The notes: generated from the letters alone by a model not told the origin. A DNA stretch of 21,202 nt from JAQUCI01 sp964553255 (GCA_964553255.1 CAZKJS010000030.1:1-21202), one strand, 5' to 3'. Counted from the first letter of the stretch, positions 8,214 to 16,284 are shown. Translations and numbers: made by a program.

Positions 8214-9118
8214 TTTTGTATCCACCCCATCATTCGTATCCGATAATCCGTTACGACATCAAGTATTCCAAAGACCATTAAGACTGATAAAACAACCTGT
8301 GGTATTATCAACATTAAGGCCAAGACGATCATCGTTATATATTGTTTACGTCTTACTTTATTATAAATCATTATAACAATTATTCCGCAAATACTAAAGA
8401 TAAGTTGTGAGATGTAGCCAATCGTGATAAACGCTTCTGTTATCAATGGTGTAAACGTATTATTAGTTGCTATAGCACTTAATACCATAAATCCAAGCAA
8501 TATCCATCCCAACCAACTTGGTAATCTTGCAGTAGTGATATCATTAAGTTTATTTACCTTTATCTTTAATCGTGGTAATAGTAAATGGGCTATCACATGA
8601 AGTAAGATTGATTCTAATAAAGCTGTAAAAAAGATTAACATAGCGAAGAATATCCTAATAAATTGTTGTAGGTTACCAATAACGATACCTTGTTGTTGTA
8701 TCAAATCTGTGACCATCAAGACTTCCGCTTTCACATCATAGCCAAAGAAAGCCGCAAAAACTATCATCGTTAAAACATAAGTTAAAGTAGTCAACAATAT
8801 CGTCTTAAACAATAACTCAAAGTTTGTTTTGTTACGATATACCCCATCCCCATAAACAATTCCGGTGATTCCTGTCATTGCCACAAAAACTGCAGAATTA
8901 GGTAAGGCAATGATAAATGCTAATATGATCGCAGTTGCATAAACTAATACTGAATCCTTAAGTCCGTGCTTTGCACTAAATATCAATAGTGGTAAGGGCA
9001 TGACCCAAGCTAAGTATTGTTCAAGAAGATTAGCGCTATATCGATTGATGAGTGTCATGATCGCAATGATTGCTATCATCAACGCTCCTTCTGTCATGTT
9101 TCTTATTCTTTTACTCAT
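8210..9118 (-). CDS. yybS: YybS family polytopic membrane protein (DUF2232)
   Basis: The 302-residue protein is almost entirely hydrophobic, with about eight membrane segments. It begins with a positive, cytoplasmic-type N-terminus (SKRIRNMTEGAL) and has the early motif AWVMPLPLLIFSAKHGLKDS, typical of the YybS/DUF2232 group related to S-component-like transport proteins. The molecular function of the family is not established. Its position directly before gdpP is the same as in Bacillus, where yybS-gdpP-rplI are clustered. It is the first gene of the long operon: a terminator and a candidate promoter separate it from rpsR. The ribosome binding site is weak (AAAGGT, 8 bases before the ATG). 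Confidence 0.88.
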   Translation of the reverse strand: MSKRIRNMTEGALMIAIIAIMTLINRYSANLLEQYLAWVMPLPLLIFSAKHGLKDSVLVYATAIILAFIIALPNSAVFVAMTGITGIVYGDGVYRNKTNFELLFKTILLTTLTYVLTMIVFAAFFGYDVKAEVLMVTDLIQQQGIVIGNLQQFIRIFFAMLIFFTALLESILLHVIAHLLLPRLKIKVNKLNDITTARLPSWLGWILLGFMVLSAIATNNTFTPLITEAFITIGYISQLIFSICGIIVIMIYNKVRRKQYITMIVLALMLIIPQVVLSVLMVFGILDVVTDYRIRMMGWIQK

Positions 9119-9143
9119 TTTTATACCTTTTTAGATTGTATAT

Positions 9144-9152
9144 ATTCTAACA
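9144..9152 (-). promoter_or_regulatory. Candidate extended -10 promoter for the yybS-gdpP-rplI-dnaB operon
   Basis: The minus strand reads TGTTAGAAT, a TGn-extended -10 with one mismatch to TATAAT. It lies between the rpsR terminator and yybS. No good -35 is visible. The location is what would be expected for the long operon, but the motif alone is modest evidence. Confidence 0.4.
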
Positions 9153-9171
9153 CATTTAACGTAACTATTAA

Positions 9172-9192
9172 AAAAACCTCCTAAGAGGTTTA
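9172..9192 (-). terminator. Rho-independent terminator after rpsR
   Basis: On the minus strand a 7-base-pair stem (AAACCTC / GAGGTTT, loop of 4) overlaps the rpsR stop codon and runs into a tract of T residues. It closes the rpsF-ssb-rpsR operon, probably allowing partial readthrough into yybS. Confidence 0.8.
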
Positions 9193-9420
9193 ATCTGCTA
9201 CATAAGGCAATAAAGCCATTTGACGTGCTCGTTTAATCGCTGTTGCCAAAATTCTTTGATATTTGGCTGATGTACCTGTAACACGACGTGGAATTATCTT
9301 ACCGTTGCCGGAGATAAAGCGCTTTAGTAATTCTACATCTTTGTAGTCGATTGTTTTAACATTATTTTTCGTAAAGTAACATACTTTTTTACGTCCCATA
9401 CGTTGTTTTTTAAATGCCAT
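9190..9420 (-). CDS. rpsR: Ribosomal protein S18 (bS18)
   Basis: S18 is a small-subunit protein that pairs with S6 on the 30S platform. The 76-residue sequence contains the family motifs KKVCYFTKN, IDYKDVELLKRFIS, GKIIPRRVTGTSAKYQRIL and AIKRARQMALLPYV. Cys14 is kept, so this is the cysteine-containing form often regarded as the ancestral type. AAAGGAG lies about 7 bases before the ATG. It is the third gene of the rpsF-ssb-rpsR operon, and its stop codon lies in the terminator stem. Confidence 0.98.
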   Translation of the reverse strand: MAFKKQRMGRKKVCYFTKNNVKTIDYKDVELLKRFISGNGKIIPRRVTGTSAKYQRILATAIKRARQMALLPYVAD

Positions 9421-9438
9421 GATATACTCCTTTCTTGA

Positions 9439-9909
9439 CTAGAATGGTAAGTCATCGCTTGATATGTCAAGCATTGGACCGGATGAATAATCATCCAAGT
9501 CATTATTATCGTCAGGATAATAACCATTGTCGTTATTATCTTGTTTAAAGCTGGTATCTTGATACCCCGCTGATGTGCCACGGCTTTCAGATACTGCCTT
9601 GCTTTCAAGCAATTGTGCTTGATCACAGACAACCTCAGTCACATAAACGCGACGGCCATTAGCATCATCATAATTTCTTGTTTGAATTCGACCTTCAACC
9701 CCAACTAATGCTCCTTTACGAGCGTATTGGTTTAGAAACTCAGCCGTTTTGTTCCAAGCGACACAATTGATAAAATCGGTTGTCTGCTCTTGTGTCTGAA
9801 ATCTCCGGTTAATAGCCAGCGTGAAAGATGCGACAGAATTCTGTGATTGCGTTTTTCTTAATGCCGGGTCCTTTGTAAGTCTTCCCACTAAAACAACTCG
9901 ATTGATCAT
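9439..9909 (-). CDS. ssb: Single-stranded DNA-binding protein SSB
   Basis: SSB coats single-stranded DNA in replication, repair and recombination and recruits partner proteins through its acidic tip. The OB-fold domain (about 1-105) begins INRVVLVGRLTKDPALR and includes the conserved FTLAINR, FINCVAWNKTAEF, KGALVGVEGRIQTR and VYVTEVVCD segments. A flexible tail rich in Asp, Asn and Ser follows and ends in DLPF, the usual interaction motif. Length is 156 residues. AGGAGG lies 5 bases before the ATG, just after the rpsF stop. A 99-codon open frame overlapping it in another frame is a shadow. Confidence 0.98.
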   Translation of the reverse strand: MINRVVLVGRLTKDPALRKTQSQNSVASFTLAINRRFQTQEQTTDFINCVAWNKTAEFLNQYARKGALVGVEGRIQTRNYDDANGRRVYVTEVVCDQAQLLESKAVSESRGTSAGYQDTSFKQDNNDNGYYPDDNNDLDDYSSGPMLDISSDDLPF

Positions 9910-9921
9910 TGTATCCTCCTG

Positions 9922-10209
9922 TTACTCTTCAATATTGATAATTAAGAAACGGATGATATTGCTGTTAATGCGCATTAAGCGATCAAATTCGCTTAAAGCA
10001 GCAGTGCTGGCAGTTAGTTTAGTTACAACATAGTAACCTTTTTTCATATCATCGATTTCATAAGCAAGCTCTTTAACGCCCCATTCATCAACATTATCAA
10101 TAGTGCCGCCATTATCTGTGATAATCGCATGCATACTATTAACTAGTTCTTGACGGGTTTCGTCTTGAAGATCTGCTTTGATGATGTACATAACTTCGTA
10201 CTTTCTCAT
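9922..10209 (-). CDS. rpsF: Ribosomal protein S6 (bS6)
   Basis: S6 binds S18 and 16S rRNA on the 30S platform. The 95-residue sequence begins MRKYEVMYIIKADLQ and carries the family motifs GGTIDNVDEWGVKELAYEI and KGYYVVTKLTA. The frame is open upstream to 10248, but the ATG at 10209 is chosen because AGGAGG lies 7 bases before it and the N-terminus is then canonical. It leads the rpsF-ssb-rpsR operon, with a strong promoter upstream and a leader hairpin covering its ribosome binding site. In many bacteria the S6-S18 complex binds its own leader to repress translation; whether this hairpin is that element is inference. Confidence 0.98.
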   Translation of the reverse strand: MRKYEVMYIIKADLQDETRQELVNSMHAIITDNGGTIDNVDEWGVKELAYEIDDMKKGYYVVTKLTASTAALSEFDRLMRINSNIIRFLIINIEE

Positions 10210-10216
10210 ACTTGCA

Positions 10217-10252
10217 CCTCCTTGTGGACTATTGGCCTTTACAGGCAAGGAG
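10217..10252 (-). promoter_or_regulatory. rpsF leader hairpin sequestering the ribosome binding site
   Basis: In the rpsF leader the minus strand has CTCCTTG (10252-10246) and CAAGGAG (10224-10218), a perfect 7-base-pair stem whose 3' arm covers the AGGAGG site. Directly inside the 5' arm lies a second small hairpin CCT-GTAA-AGG with a GNRA-type loop, followed by an 11-base single-stranded segment. This arrangement fits translational control of the S6 operon. I could not match it base by base to the published S6:S18 leader consensus. Confidence 0.5.
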
Positions 10253-10287
10253 TAAATATTATTGTTTGATATCTACTCGCGACCTTT

Positions 10288-10316
10288 ATTATAACCAAAA
10301 GTATCGTCAATGTAAA
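10288..10316 (-). promoter_or_regulatory. Promoter of the rpsF-ssb-rpsR operon
   Basis: On the minus strand TTTACA (10316-10311) and TATAAT (10293-10288) are separated by exactly 17 bases, a near-consensus vegetative promoter. Transcription would begin near 10281, giving a leader of about 70 bases that contains the hairpin described above. Confidence 0.75.
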
Positions 10317-10329
10317 TGAAAACTATTAA

Positions 10330-10911
10330 CTAAAGGCTCTCATTAGCTTCTAAACGTGCTATTTTTGTCCACTTCTTGATAAATGCGGTTTTAGCGTATG
10401 TATAACCATCACGATCATGCTTAAATGATTCTTTTAGTGATAGTTTAAGCTCTTCATATTCCTTAGCCACATCAGGATGAGTGATCAAATATTGACAGAA
10501 ATATAATTCATCCCAATCTTTGTGATAGCGTACATGAAGATGAAAAACTTCAGGCGCAAAACCACTGGGTGTATATCCTTTCATAAACATCATTCTTGGT
10601 TGAGCTTGATGTTTTTGGTAACTATAAAGATATCCCATTTGTGTTAACGAAGCGATCAATGCTTTACGTTTTGTTGAGTTCATCTTAGCTACTTCCATTA
10701 AGATATCAACTGTTGGCTTAGCATATATATCCGGTACAACGGTACTACCAATATGCGATATCCTGATAACCTTAAACTCATTAAGATTGGCTAGTAGTCT
10801 TTCCTCTTCCTTTTTATATTGTTGACACCAAGCTGGATCATGCGGTTTTAAAATGATCGGAAACAATTGCCATAACTCTTCGTTTGTCATTTCGTGTAGT
10901 GATCTACCCAC
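10330..10911 (-). CDS. GrpB family protein (UPF0157), nucleotidyltransferase fold
   Basis: This protein of about 193 residues belongs to the GrpB/UPF0157 family, which has a nucleotidyltransferase-like fold; no general reaction is established for it. Visible signatures are PHDPAWCQQY near the N-terminus, the HIGSTVVPDIYAKPTVDILMEV region (about 53-74, with GST and KPTVD), and FHLHVRYHKDWDE and YAKTAFI later. A GTG at 10920 is possible, but the GTG at 10911 is preferred because AGAGG lies 8 bases before it. The start overlaps the end of the broken NUDIX gene by 8 bases, so the two were probably cotranscribed. No clear terminator lies between it and rpsF. Confidence 0.85.
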   Translation of the reverse strand: MGRSLHEMTNEELWQLFPIILKPHDPAWCQQYKKEEERLLANLNEFKVIRISHIGSTVVPDIYAKPTVDILMEVAKMNSTKRKALIASLTQMGYLYSYQKHQAQPRMMFMKGYTPSGFAPEVFHLHVRYHKDWDELYFCQYLITHPDVAKEYEELKLSLKESFKHDRDGYTYAKTAFIKKWTKIARLEANESL

Positions 10912-11431
10912 TAAAAACACCTCTATCTTTCAATACTGATATTAAATCATCTTGATAACGCATAAAACGCCTAATAACTGGTTCAGCAAATTGTTTGGTC
11001 TTGATCATGTCATTAAGCTCTTGGTAAGTGATCCACTTATAATCAATCGTCTCACTTTTCTGTAAGACAATCTTATGATTCTTTTTATCAACGATGATCA
11101 AAAATGTATCTTCAAAAGCTGTTCTACCTTTTTCTTCCTTGATAATGATCAAATCTTTTTTTTCAACTTTTATACCAGTCTCTTCATACAATTCTCTGAT
11201 CGCTCCTTATTCGCGATCTTCGCCAGCTATAACAGAGCCACCAGTATTTTCCCAATACCCACCCCAAGGTTTTTGTAAACTTCTTTTAGTTATTAAGAAT
11301 AAACCATCGGTGCTAACAGTCCAAATAAAAACGGTTTGATGATAAACGTTTTTAGGAAGACTTTTCCCCCGACGATGTTTGATTGCCAAGGGTTGGCGAT
11401 GTTCATCTAGTAAATCCCATAATTCTACCAT
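10904..11431 (-). pseudogene. NUDIX hydrolase interrupted by one in-frame TAA
   Basis: Two open segments (11431-11210 and 11206-10904) lie in the same frame and together form a normal NUDIX hydrolase of about 175 codons. The first half runs from VELWDLLDEHRQPL through YHQTVFIW and FLITKRS to ENTGGSVIAGEDRE; the second resumes GAIRELYEETGI. Read through, this is an exact NUDIX box GX5EX7REUXEEXGU with a TAA stop (11207-11209) in the X7 part. The rest of the gene looks intact, so this is one nonsense change, not a frameshift. The resemblance is to NUDIX proteins acting on isopentenyl diphosphate or nucleotide derivatives, substrate unknown. GGAGG precedes the ATG at 11431. The bases just after the stop form TAAGGAG, with TTG 11 bases on, so restart is conceivable, but each half would lack a complete catalytic box. 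Confidence 0.85.
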
Positions 11432-11453
11432 CGTCTACCTCCAAATATATATA

Positions 11454-11483
11454 ATTATACTACTTAAAGCTGTATATCGTCAC
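11454..11483 (-). promoter_or_regulatory. Candidate promoter of the NUDIX-grpB transcript
   Basis: The minus strand has a perfect TATAAT (11459-11454) with GTGACG (four of six matches to TTGACA) 18 bases upstream. It lies 23 bases before the NUDIX start, back to back with the promoter of the synthetase operon. Confidence 0.5.
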
Positions 11484-11514
11484 GACTTACTTTCGTTTAA
11501 TCACTAGGGTTTGA

Positions 11515-11543
11515 TTGTTTATCATGGGTTTTTTTGTTATAAT
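11515..11543 (+). promoter_or_regulatory. Promoter of the synthetase-like / gltX operon
   Basis: TGTTATAAT (11535-11543) is a perfect extended -10. TTGTTT (11515-11520) is a weak -35 at a 17-base spacing. The predicted start of transcription is near 11550, with GGAGG and the ATG at 11568 just downstream. No T-box or other long leader is present, so classical T-box control of this operon is unlikely. Confidence 0.6.
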
Positions 11544-11567
11544 TTTGACGATTACGGAGGTATTTAT

Positions 11568-13565
11568 ATGACTGATGATCATAGTAATTTCAAAAGGCCA
11601 CATTTTCCTAAAAGAGCAGTAATCACTGCCGGAATGCCTTATGGTAACAAAGCTTTACATTTTGGGCATATTGGCGGTGTTTTTGTCCACGCTGATGTTT
11701 ATGCTCGTTTCTTAAGGGATAGAATCGGTCAAGATAATGTCATATTTGTCTCTGGTACTGATTGTTATGGCTCTCCAATCGCTGAAGGCTATCGGGTTTT
11801 AGTTGAAAGTAGTGCTTTTAAAGGTACAATCGAAGATTATGTTTTAAGCAATCACCTCAAACAAAAAGAAACCCTAAATAATTATGGTATTAAGCTTAAT
11901 CTATATAGTGCTTCTGGTTTATATGATGTTAAGGATATTCATCAAGAGGTAACTAATAAATTTATCACTCGTCTTTATGAAAATGGCTGGCTTGATAAAA
12001 TGACCACCTCACAATTTTATGATGTTAAAGCAAACTGCTTTTTAAATGGTCGTCAAGTCGTTGGAAAATGTCCCATCGAAGGTTGTTCTTCTGAAAAGGG
12101 ATACGCTGATGAATGTGATTTAGGACACCAATATATGCCAGAAGATCTTATCGATCCCAAAAGCACCTTAAGTAATGACACACCTGAAATGCGTAGTGTT
12201 GATAACTGGTATTTTCGTTTGACCGCTTTTAATGAGCTTTTAAACGATTATGTCGATATGATAGCTGATAAAGATAATATCCGTGCTATCATTCCGATCA
12301 CAATGCGTGAATCATTGGCAAAGCCCATCATCTATGTAAGAAAAGAAGGATTAAATAAATTCAAAGAATTAGCATCTTCATTACCAAAACATTACGCTGA
12401 TCTTGATAATGTTAAAAACTCATTCACAGTAACATTTGATACGCTTAATGATCGTGAAACAGCTTGTGCCATTTTGACCTCTAACCAAATTCGTTATCGT
12501 ACTGGTAAAACGCTAGTTCCATTACGTTTAACTGGAAACATTAGTTGGGGAGTTAAAGCACCTGAACTAGAAAATGTTAAAGATCTTACTGTTTGGGTAT
12601 GGCCTGAATCACTATGGGCTCCTATTTCGTTTACCATTGCTTATCTTAAACAAAGTGGACTACCTACTGCTTCATGGCGTGATTGGTGGTGTAGTGAAGA
12701 CAGTCAAGTTTACCAATTCATTGGCCAAGATAACATCTATTTCTATGGTGTCGCTCAGATGGCGATGTTTATGGCTACCCAAGGGAAAACCAACCTTTCA
12801 ATCAAGCCAACTAACGATCAGTTAACTCTAACTAATTTAGTCGCCAATCATCATATTTTATTCCTAGATAAAAAAGCTAGTAGCAGTGGTGCAATTAAAC
12901 CACCCATGGCAGAAGATCTTTTATCATATTATACCGCTGAACAACTACGAGCTCATTTTTTAGGTTTAGCTTTAGCACAAAAAAGTGTCAGTTTTCAACC
13001 TAAGCCTTTAAATCCTTTCGCTAATGAAAACGAACAAGATCCCGTTTTAAAAGAAGGTAATCTATTTACCAATGTGTTAAATCGCTTAGTTCGTTCATGT
13101 TTCTACACCAGTCAAAAGTACTATGATGGCTACTTGCCTTTTGGTAAAGTAGATGAGGATGTCATAAGTGAAGCTAATTCAACAATCTTAGCTTATGAGT
13201 TAGCGATGTATAAGACAGAATTACACAATGTCATGAATATCCTTGATACTTACATTCGTCAAGCTAACAAATATTGGGTTAGAAATATCACTGAAGCAGA
13301 TAAACAAGATGATGATGTTTTACGCAAACAAACACTGATCAACGCCTTCCACATGGTTAGGGTTGCTTGTCTTTTATCACATCCAATCGCGTTTGCGGGA
13401 ACTGAACTAGTCTATGATTATCTTAATGTTAATGCCAACTTCTGGAATTGGGATCATGCTTTTGAAGATATCTATTTCTTCTTAGATAATCCCACGTCTC
13501 ACAAGCTTAAGTTTTTAGAACCTAAAATTGACTTCTTTCAAAAACATCCTAGTCAATTCCAATAA
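11568..13565 (+). CDS. MetRS-like class I aminoacyl-tRNA synthetase paralog
   Basis: The 665-residue protein has the methionyl-tRNA synthetase architecture. The Rossmann start ITAGMPYGNKALHFGHIGG carries the HIGH-type motif HFGH (31-34) and a tyrosine matching the methionine-pocket tyrosine. A knuckle-like insert follows (Cys168, Cys173, Cys183, His187). It resumes with TPEMRSVDNWYF, VWVWPESLWAPISF and FIGQDNIYFYG. The KMSKS loop reads KKASSSG (435-441), so the second lysine is lost. There is an extra segment of about 90 residues (235-325). The C-terminal part (about 465-620) resembles the helical anticodon-binding domain, and there is no C-terminal EMAP/Trbp111 domain. I recall similar clostridial proteins annotated only as class I tRNA ligase family, so this is probably a paralog and not the main MetRS. 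The ATG at 11568 is chosen because GGAGG lies 7 bases before it; the frame is open further upstream. gltX follows after 14 bases. Confidence 0.9.
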   Translation: MTDDHSNFKRPHFPKRAVITAGMPYGNKALHFGHIGGVFVHADVYARFLRDRIGQDNVIFVSGTDCYGSPIAEGYRVLVESSAFKGTIEDYVLSNHLKQKETLNNYGIKLNLYSASGLYDVKDIHQEVTNKFITRLYENGWLDKMTTSQFYDVKANCFLNGRQVVGKCPIEGCSSEKGYADECDLGHQYMPEDLIDPKSTLSNDTPEMRSVDNWYFRLTAFNELLNDYVDMIADKDNIRAIIPITMRESLAKPIIYVRKEGLNKFKELASSLPKHYADLDNVKNSFTVTFDTLNDRETACAILTSNQIRYRTGKTLVPLRLTGNISWGVKAPELENVKDLTVWVWPESLWAPISFTIAYLKQSGLPTASWRDWWCSEDSQVYQFIGQDNIYFYGVAQMAMFMATQGKTNLSIKPTNDQLTLTNLVANHHILFLDKKASSSGAIKPPMAEDLLSYYTAEQLRAHFLGLALAQKSVSFQPKPLNPFANENEQDPVLKEGNLFTNVLNRLVRSCFYTSQKYYDGYLPFGKVDEDVISEANSTILAYELAMYKTELHNVMNILDTYIRQANKYWVRNITEADKQDDDVLRKQTLINAFHMVRVACLLSHPIAFAGTELVYDYLNVNANFWNWDHAFEDIYFFLDNPTSHKLKFLEPKIDFFQKHPSQFQ

Positions 13566-13579
13566 AGCGAGGAAACCTT

Positions 13580-15241
13580 ATGAACAATCAACTTTTAGCT
13601 GAGTTATTATATCCAAACATCACAAAGACCCCTGCTGATTATGAAAAAATATATCCTAAAAGAGCACTAGATGATAATGCCGAAGTTATGCGTATTGCGC
13701 CAAGCCCGACTGGCTTTATTCACTTAGGCAATCTTTATGGTGCTTTGGCTGATGAAAGGATTGCTCATCAAAGTAATGGTGTTTTCTTTTTACGAATAGA
13801 AGATACGGATAATAAACGTTTAGTCAAAGGCGCAGTTGAAACCATCATCTCAACCTTCGATTATTTTAAGATTGAATTTGATGAAGGAGCTGAAGTAAAG
13901 CATAACAATGGAAATCATTATGGTCCCTATTATCAAAGACAAAGAACCGACATCTATCAAGCTTACGCAAAGGATTTAGTCAGAAAAGGCTTAGCTTATC
14001 CGTGTTTTTGTGATGAAGAACATCTTAAACAACAACGCTCAAAACAACAAGAATTGAAAATAACAACCGGTTATTATGGTCCTTGGGCAGTTTGTCGAAA
14101 TTTAGATTTGGAATTGATTAAAGCCAATCTCGACGCCAACAAATCTTTTGTTATTCGTTTAAGATCACATGGCGACCCTAAGATCAAACACAGCTTTCAT
14201 GATGAGATCAAAGGTGATATCACTGTTATCGAAAATGATCAAGATGTTATCTTACTTAAAGCAGATGGTATTCCAACCTATCACTTTGCACACGCTGTTG
14301 ATGATCATTTGATGCATACAACTATTGTCTTGCGTGGTGAAGAATGGCTTGGAACCTTGCCTATCCATCTTGAACTATTCAAAGCGCTTGAGCATCCACT
14401 ACCGAAATTCGCGCATACTTCACAATTGATGAAAATGGATAATGGTATCAAACGTAAATTATCTAAACGTAAAGATCCCGAATTATCTTTAGATTATTAT
14501 CGGCAGTTAGGTTATCATCCTGATGCAGTAAAAATATATTTAATGACACTACTAAACTGGAATTTTGAAGAGTGGTTCCTTAAAAATCCAGACGCTGATA
14601 TCAAAGCTTTTAAATTTTCTGTTAACAAGATGGGACAATCAGGGGCACTGTTTGATCTAGATAAGCTTAATAACATCAGCAAGACTTTTTTATCTAAGAA
14701 AGAACCCGAAGCGATCTTGTCATATTTAAAAAGCTTTGTTCAGGAAAATGATGCTAGTAAATTGGGTATCTACTTTAAAGATGAAGCTTACTTATTAAAG
14801 ATATTAAATTTAGGGATGGGCACTAACCTTAAGAAAAGACGTAAAGACTATATTTACGCTTCACAGATTTTAGCTAGTATCGCTTACTATTTTGATGAAG
14901 TTTATCATCCAAATTATGACTTTGTCTTTGATAATAGTTTATGTATAAAAATAATTGAGGCTTTTATAGCTAGTTATGATTATCATGATGATAATGCTCA
15001 GTGGTTTGATAAGTTAAAGATAATCGCAGCGCAGTTCAATATAGCCAGCGAAATGAGTGATTATAAAAATAATCCCGATGCTTACATTGGTAACATCAGT
15101 GAGTTAGCTGAAGTTTTAAGAGTGGCCACAACTGGTCATAAGAATACTCCGGACTTATGGTCAATCATGCAGATAATGCAAGAGGGAAGGGTGCTCAATC
15201 GCTTGAATCAAGCACTTGATACCTTAAATGGTAAGATATAA
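13580..15241 (+). CDS. gltX: Glutamyl-tRNA synthetase, clostridial-type 553-residue form
   Basis: GluRS attaches glutamate to tRNA-Glu, and in many Firmicutes also to tRNA-Gln when GatCAB is used. The Rossmann domain carries APSPTGFIHLGN (40-51; the HIGH motif is HLGN), FLRIEDTD (70-77) and GPYYQRQR. The specificity region includes DGIPTYHFAHAVDDH and LRGEEWLG. The KMSKS motif is KLSKRKDPE (293-301). The C-terminal half (about 310-553) is the helical anticodon-binding part. The protein is longer than typical bacterial GluRS (about 480-490) and has an N-terminal extension ending YPKRAL, as in the form I recall from clostridia. GAGG lies about 8 bases before the ATG. Its stop overlaps the start of the next gene (TAATG), indicating translational coupling. 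Confidence 0.95.
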   Translation: MNNQLLAELLYPNITKTPADYEKIYPKRALDDNAEVMRIAPSPTGFIHLGNLYGALADERIAHQSNGVFFLRIEDTDNKRLVKGAVETIISTFDYFKIEFDEGAEVKHNNGNHYGPYYQRQRTDIYQAYAKDLVRKGLAYPCFCDEEHLKQQRSKQQELKITTGYYGPWAVCRNLDLELIKANLDANKSFVIRLRSHGDPKIKHSFHDEIKGDITVIENDQDVILLKADGIPTYHFAHAVDDHLMHTTIVLRGEEWLGTLPIHLELFKALEHPLPKFAHTSQLMKMDNGIKRKLSKRKDPELSLDYYRQLGYHPDAVKIYLMTLLNWNFEEWFLKNPDADIKAFKFSVNKMGQSGALFDLDKLNNISKTFLSKKEPEAILSYLKSFVQENDASKLGIYFKDEAYLLKILNLGMGTNLKKRRKDYIYASQILASIAYYFDEVYHPNYDFVFDNSLCIKIIEAFIASYDYHDDNAQWFDKLKIIAAQFNIASEMSDYKNNPDAYIGNISELAEVLRVATTGHKNTPDLWSIMQIMQEGRVLNRLNQALDTLNGKI

Positions 15242-16263
15242 TGCGCTATCCCAACTTTTTGAAGCCAAATGCCACAATTGGACTTGTCGCTCCATCTTTT
15301 GGCATTAGTGGTGAACCCTATACAACGAAATTTATAAACGGTAGAAAAAAGTTTGTTGAGCTAGGATACACCTTTAAAGAAGCTAGCAGTATTTATAATT
15401 TACAGAAAGCTCGTAGTGCGAGTGCAAAACAAAGAGCTGAAGAATTTATGCGTATGTATCTTGATGATAGTGTAGACTTCATTTTTAGTGTTGCTGGTGG
15501 TGAGCTTATGTGTGAAATTTTACCTTATTTAGATTTTAAATTATTAGCACAAAGCACCCCAAAGTTTTTTATGGGTTATTCAGATAATACTAATCTATCA
15601 TTCTTACTTACTTTATTATGTGATACAGCCAGTATTTATGGTCCTCACTTAACTGAGTTTGGCATGGAAAAGTGGGATCTTTCTTTAGTTGAAAGTTATG
15701 AGATAATCACTGGTAATCGCTTTAGTCAAAACAGTTATGATCTTTATCAAGTTGATGATAAAACGCACGAGGATGGAAATTATCTTTCTTCCTACAATAA
15801 AACTGAACCCATCATATATAAAACCCTTAATGATCAAGATGTCACTATATCAGGTCGCTTGATTGGTGGATGTCTTGATGTGCTAATGTTTTTCTGTGGT
15901 ACGCATTATGATAAAATAGCTGACTTTAAAAAACGTTATCAACAAGATGGTATTATCTTCTATCTTGAAGCTTGTGATCTTAATCCAATCATGATGACAA
16001 GAAGTTTACTACAACTAAAGACAATCGGCTGGTTTGATAACTGTAATGGTATTGTCTTTGGTAGAAGTTATCGGGATAAGGAAGTTGTATTTGATATCAG
16101 CTTTCATGATGCGATCAAAGACTCATTAAGTGATCTTGATATTCCAATCATTATTGATATGGATTTCGGTCATCTTCCCCCTTGTTTTACTATTATTAAT
16201 GGTAGTTATGCGACTATCGATGTTAAAGGAAAAAAAGGCAGTATCACTTATCAATTAAAGTAG
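15241..16263 (+). CDS. S66 family serine peptidase (MccF / LD-carboxypeptidase type)
   Basis: Family S66 includes LD-carboxypeptidase A, which trims muropeptide tetrapeptides in the cytoplasm, and MccF, which cleaves the amide of aminoacyl-adenylate analogues such as processed microcin C. The 340-residue sequence begins NATIGLVAPSFGISGE. The nucleophile lies in GYSDNTNLS (Ser114), the acid in YLEACDLNP (Glu243) and the histidine in MDFGHLPP (His311). GRLIGGCLDVLMFFCGT (about 205-221) is a family signature. The length and the long segment between about 140 and 200 fit the MccF-like branch better than the shorter LdcA, but substrate cannot be decided. No signal peptide is seen, so it is cytoplasmic. 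The ATG shares one base with the gltX stop, and no separate strong ribosome binding site is evident. Confidence 0.9.
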   Translation: MRYPNFLKPNATIGLVAPSFGISGEPYTTKFINGRKKFVELGYTFKEASSIYNLQKARSASAKQRAEEFMRMYLDDSVDFIFSVAGGELMCEILPYLDFKLLAQSTPKFFMGYSDNTNLSFLLTLLCDTASIYGPHLTEFGMEKWDLSLVESYEIITGNRFSQNSYDLYQVDDKTHEDGNYLSSYNKTEPIIYKTLNDQDVTISGRLIGGCLDVLMFFCGTHYDKIADFKKRYQQDGIIFYLEACDLNPIMMTRSLLQLKTIGWFDNCNGIVFGRSYRDKEVVFDISFHDAIKDSLSDLDIPIIIDMDFGHLPPCFTIINGSYATIDVKGKKGSITYQLK

Positions 16264-16284
16264 GTACCGCATTAAGGAGCTAAT

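Noticed and set aside
9333..9632. A 99-codon open frame on the minus strand across the ssb-rpsR junction
   Set aside because: It overlaps two certain genes in another frame and has no family motif; it is a shadow.
11180..11240. Frameshift as the cause of the split NUDIX gene
   Set aside because: Both halves are in the same frame (start-to-start distance of 240 bases), so a single nonsense codon explains the break.
11075..11339. Plus-strand open frames covering the NUDIX stop position
   Set aside because: The minus strand carries a clear NUDIX box here; the plus-strand frames show no motif and no ribosome binding site.
11432..11567. T-box riboswitch upstream of the synthetase genes
   Set aside because: The plus-strand leader is only about 18 bases long from the predicted start of transcription, with no room for stem I or an antiterminator.
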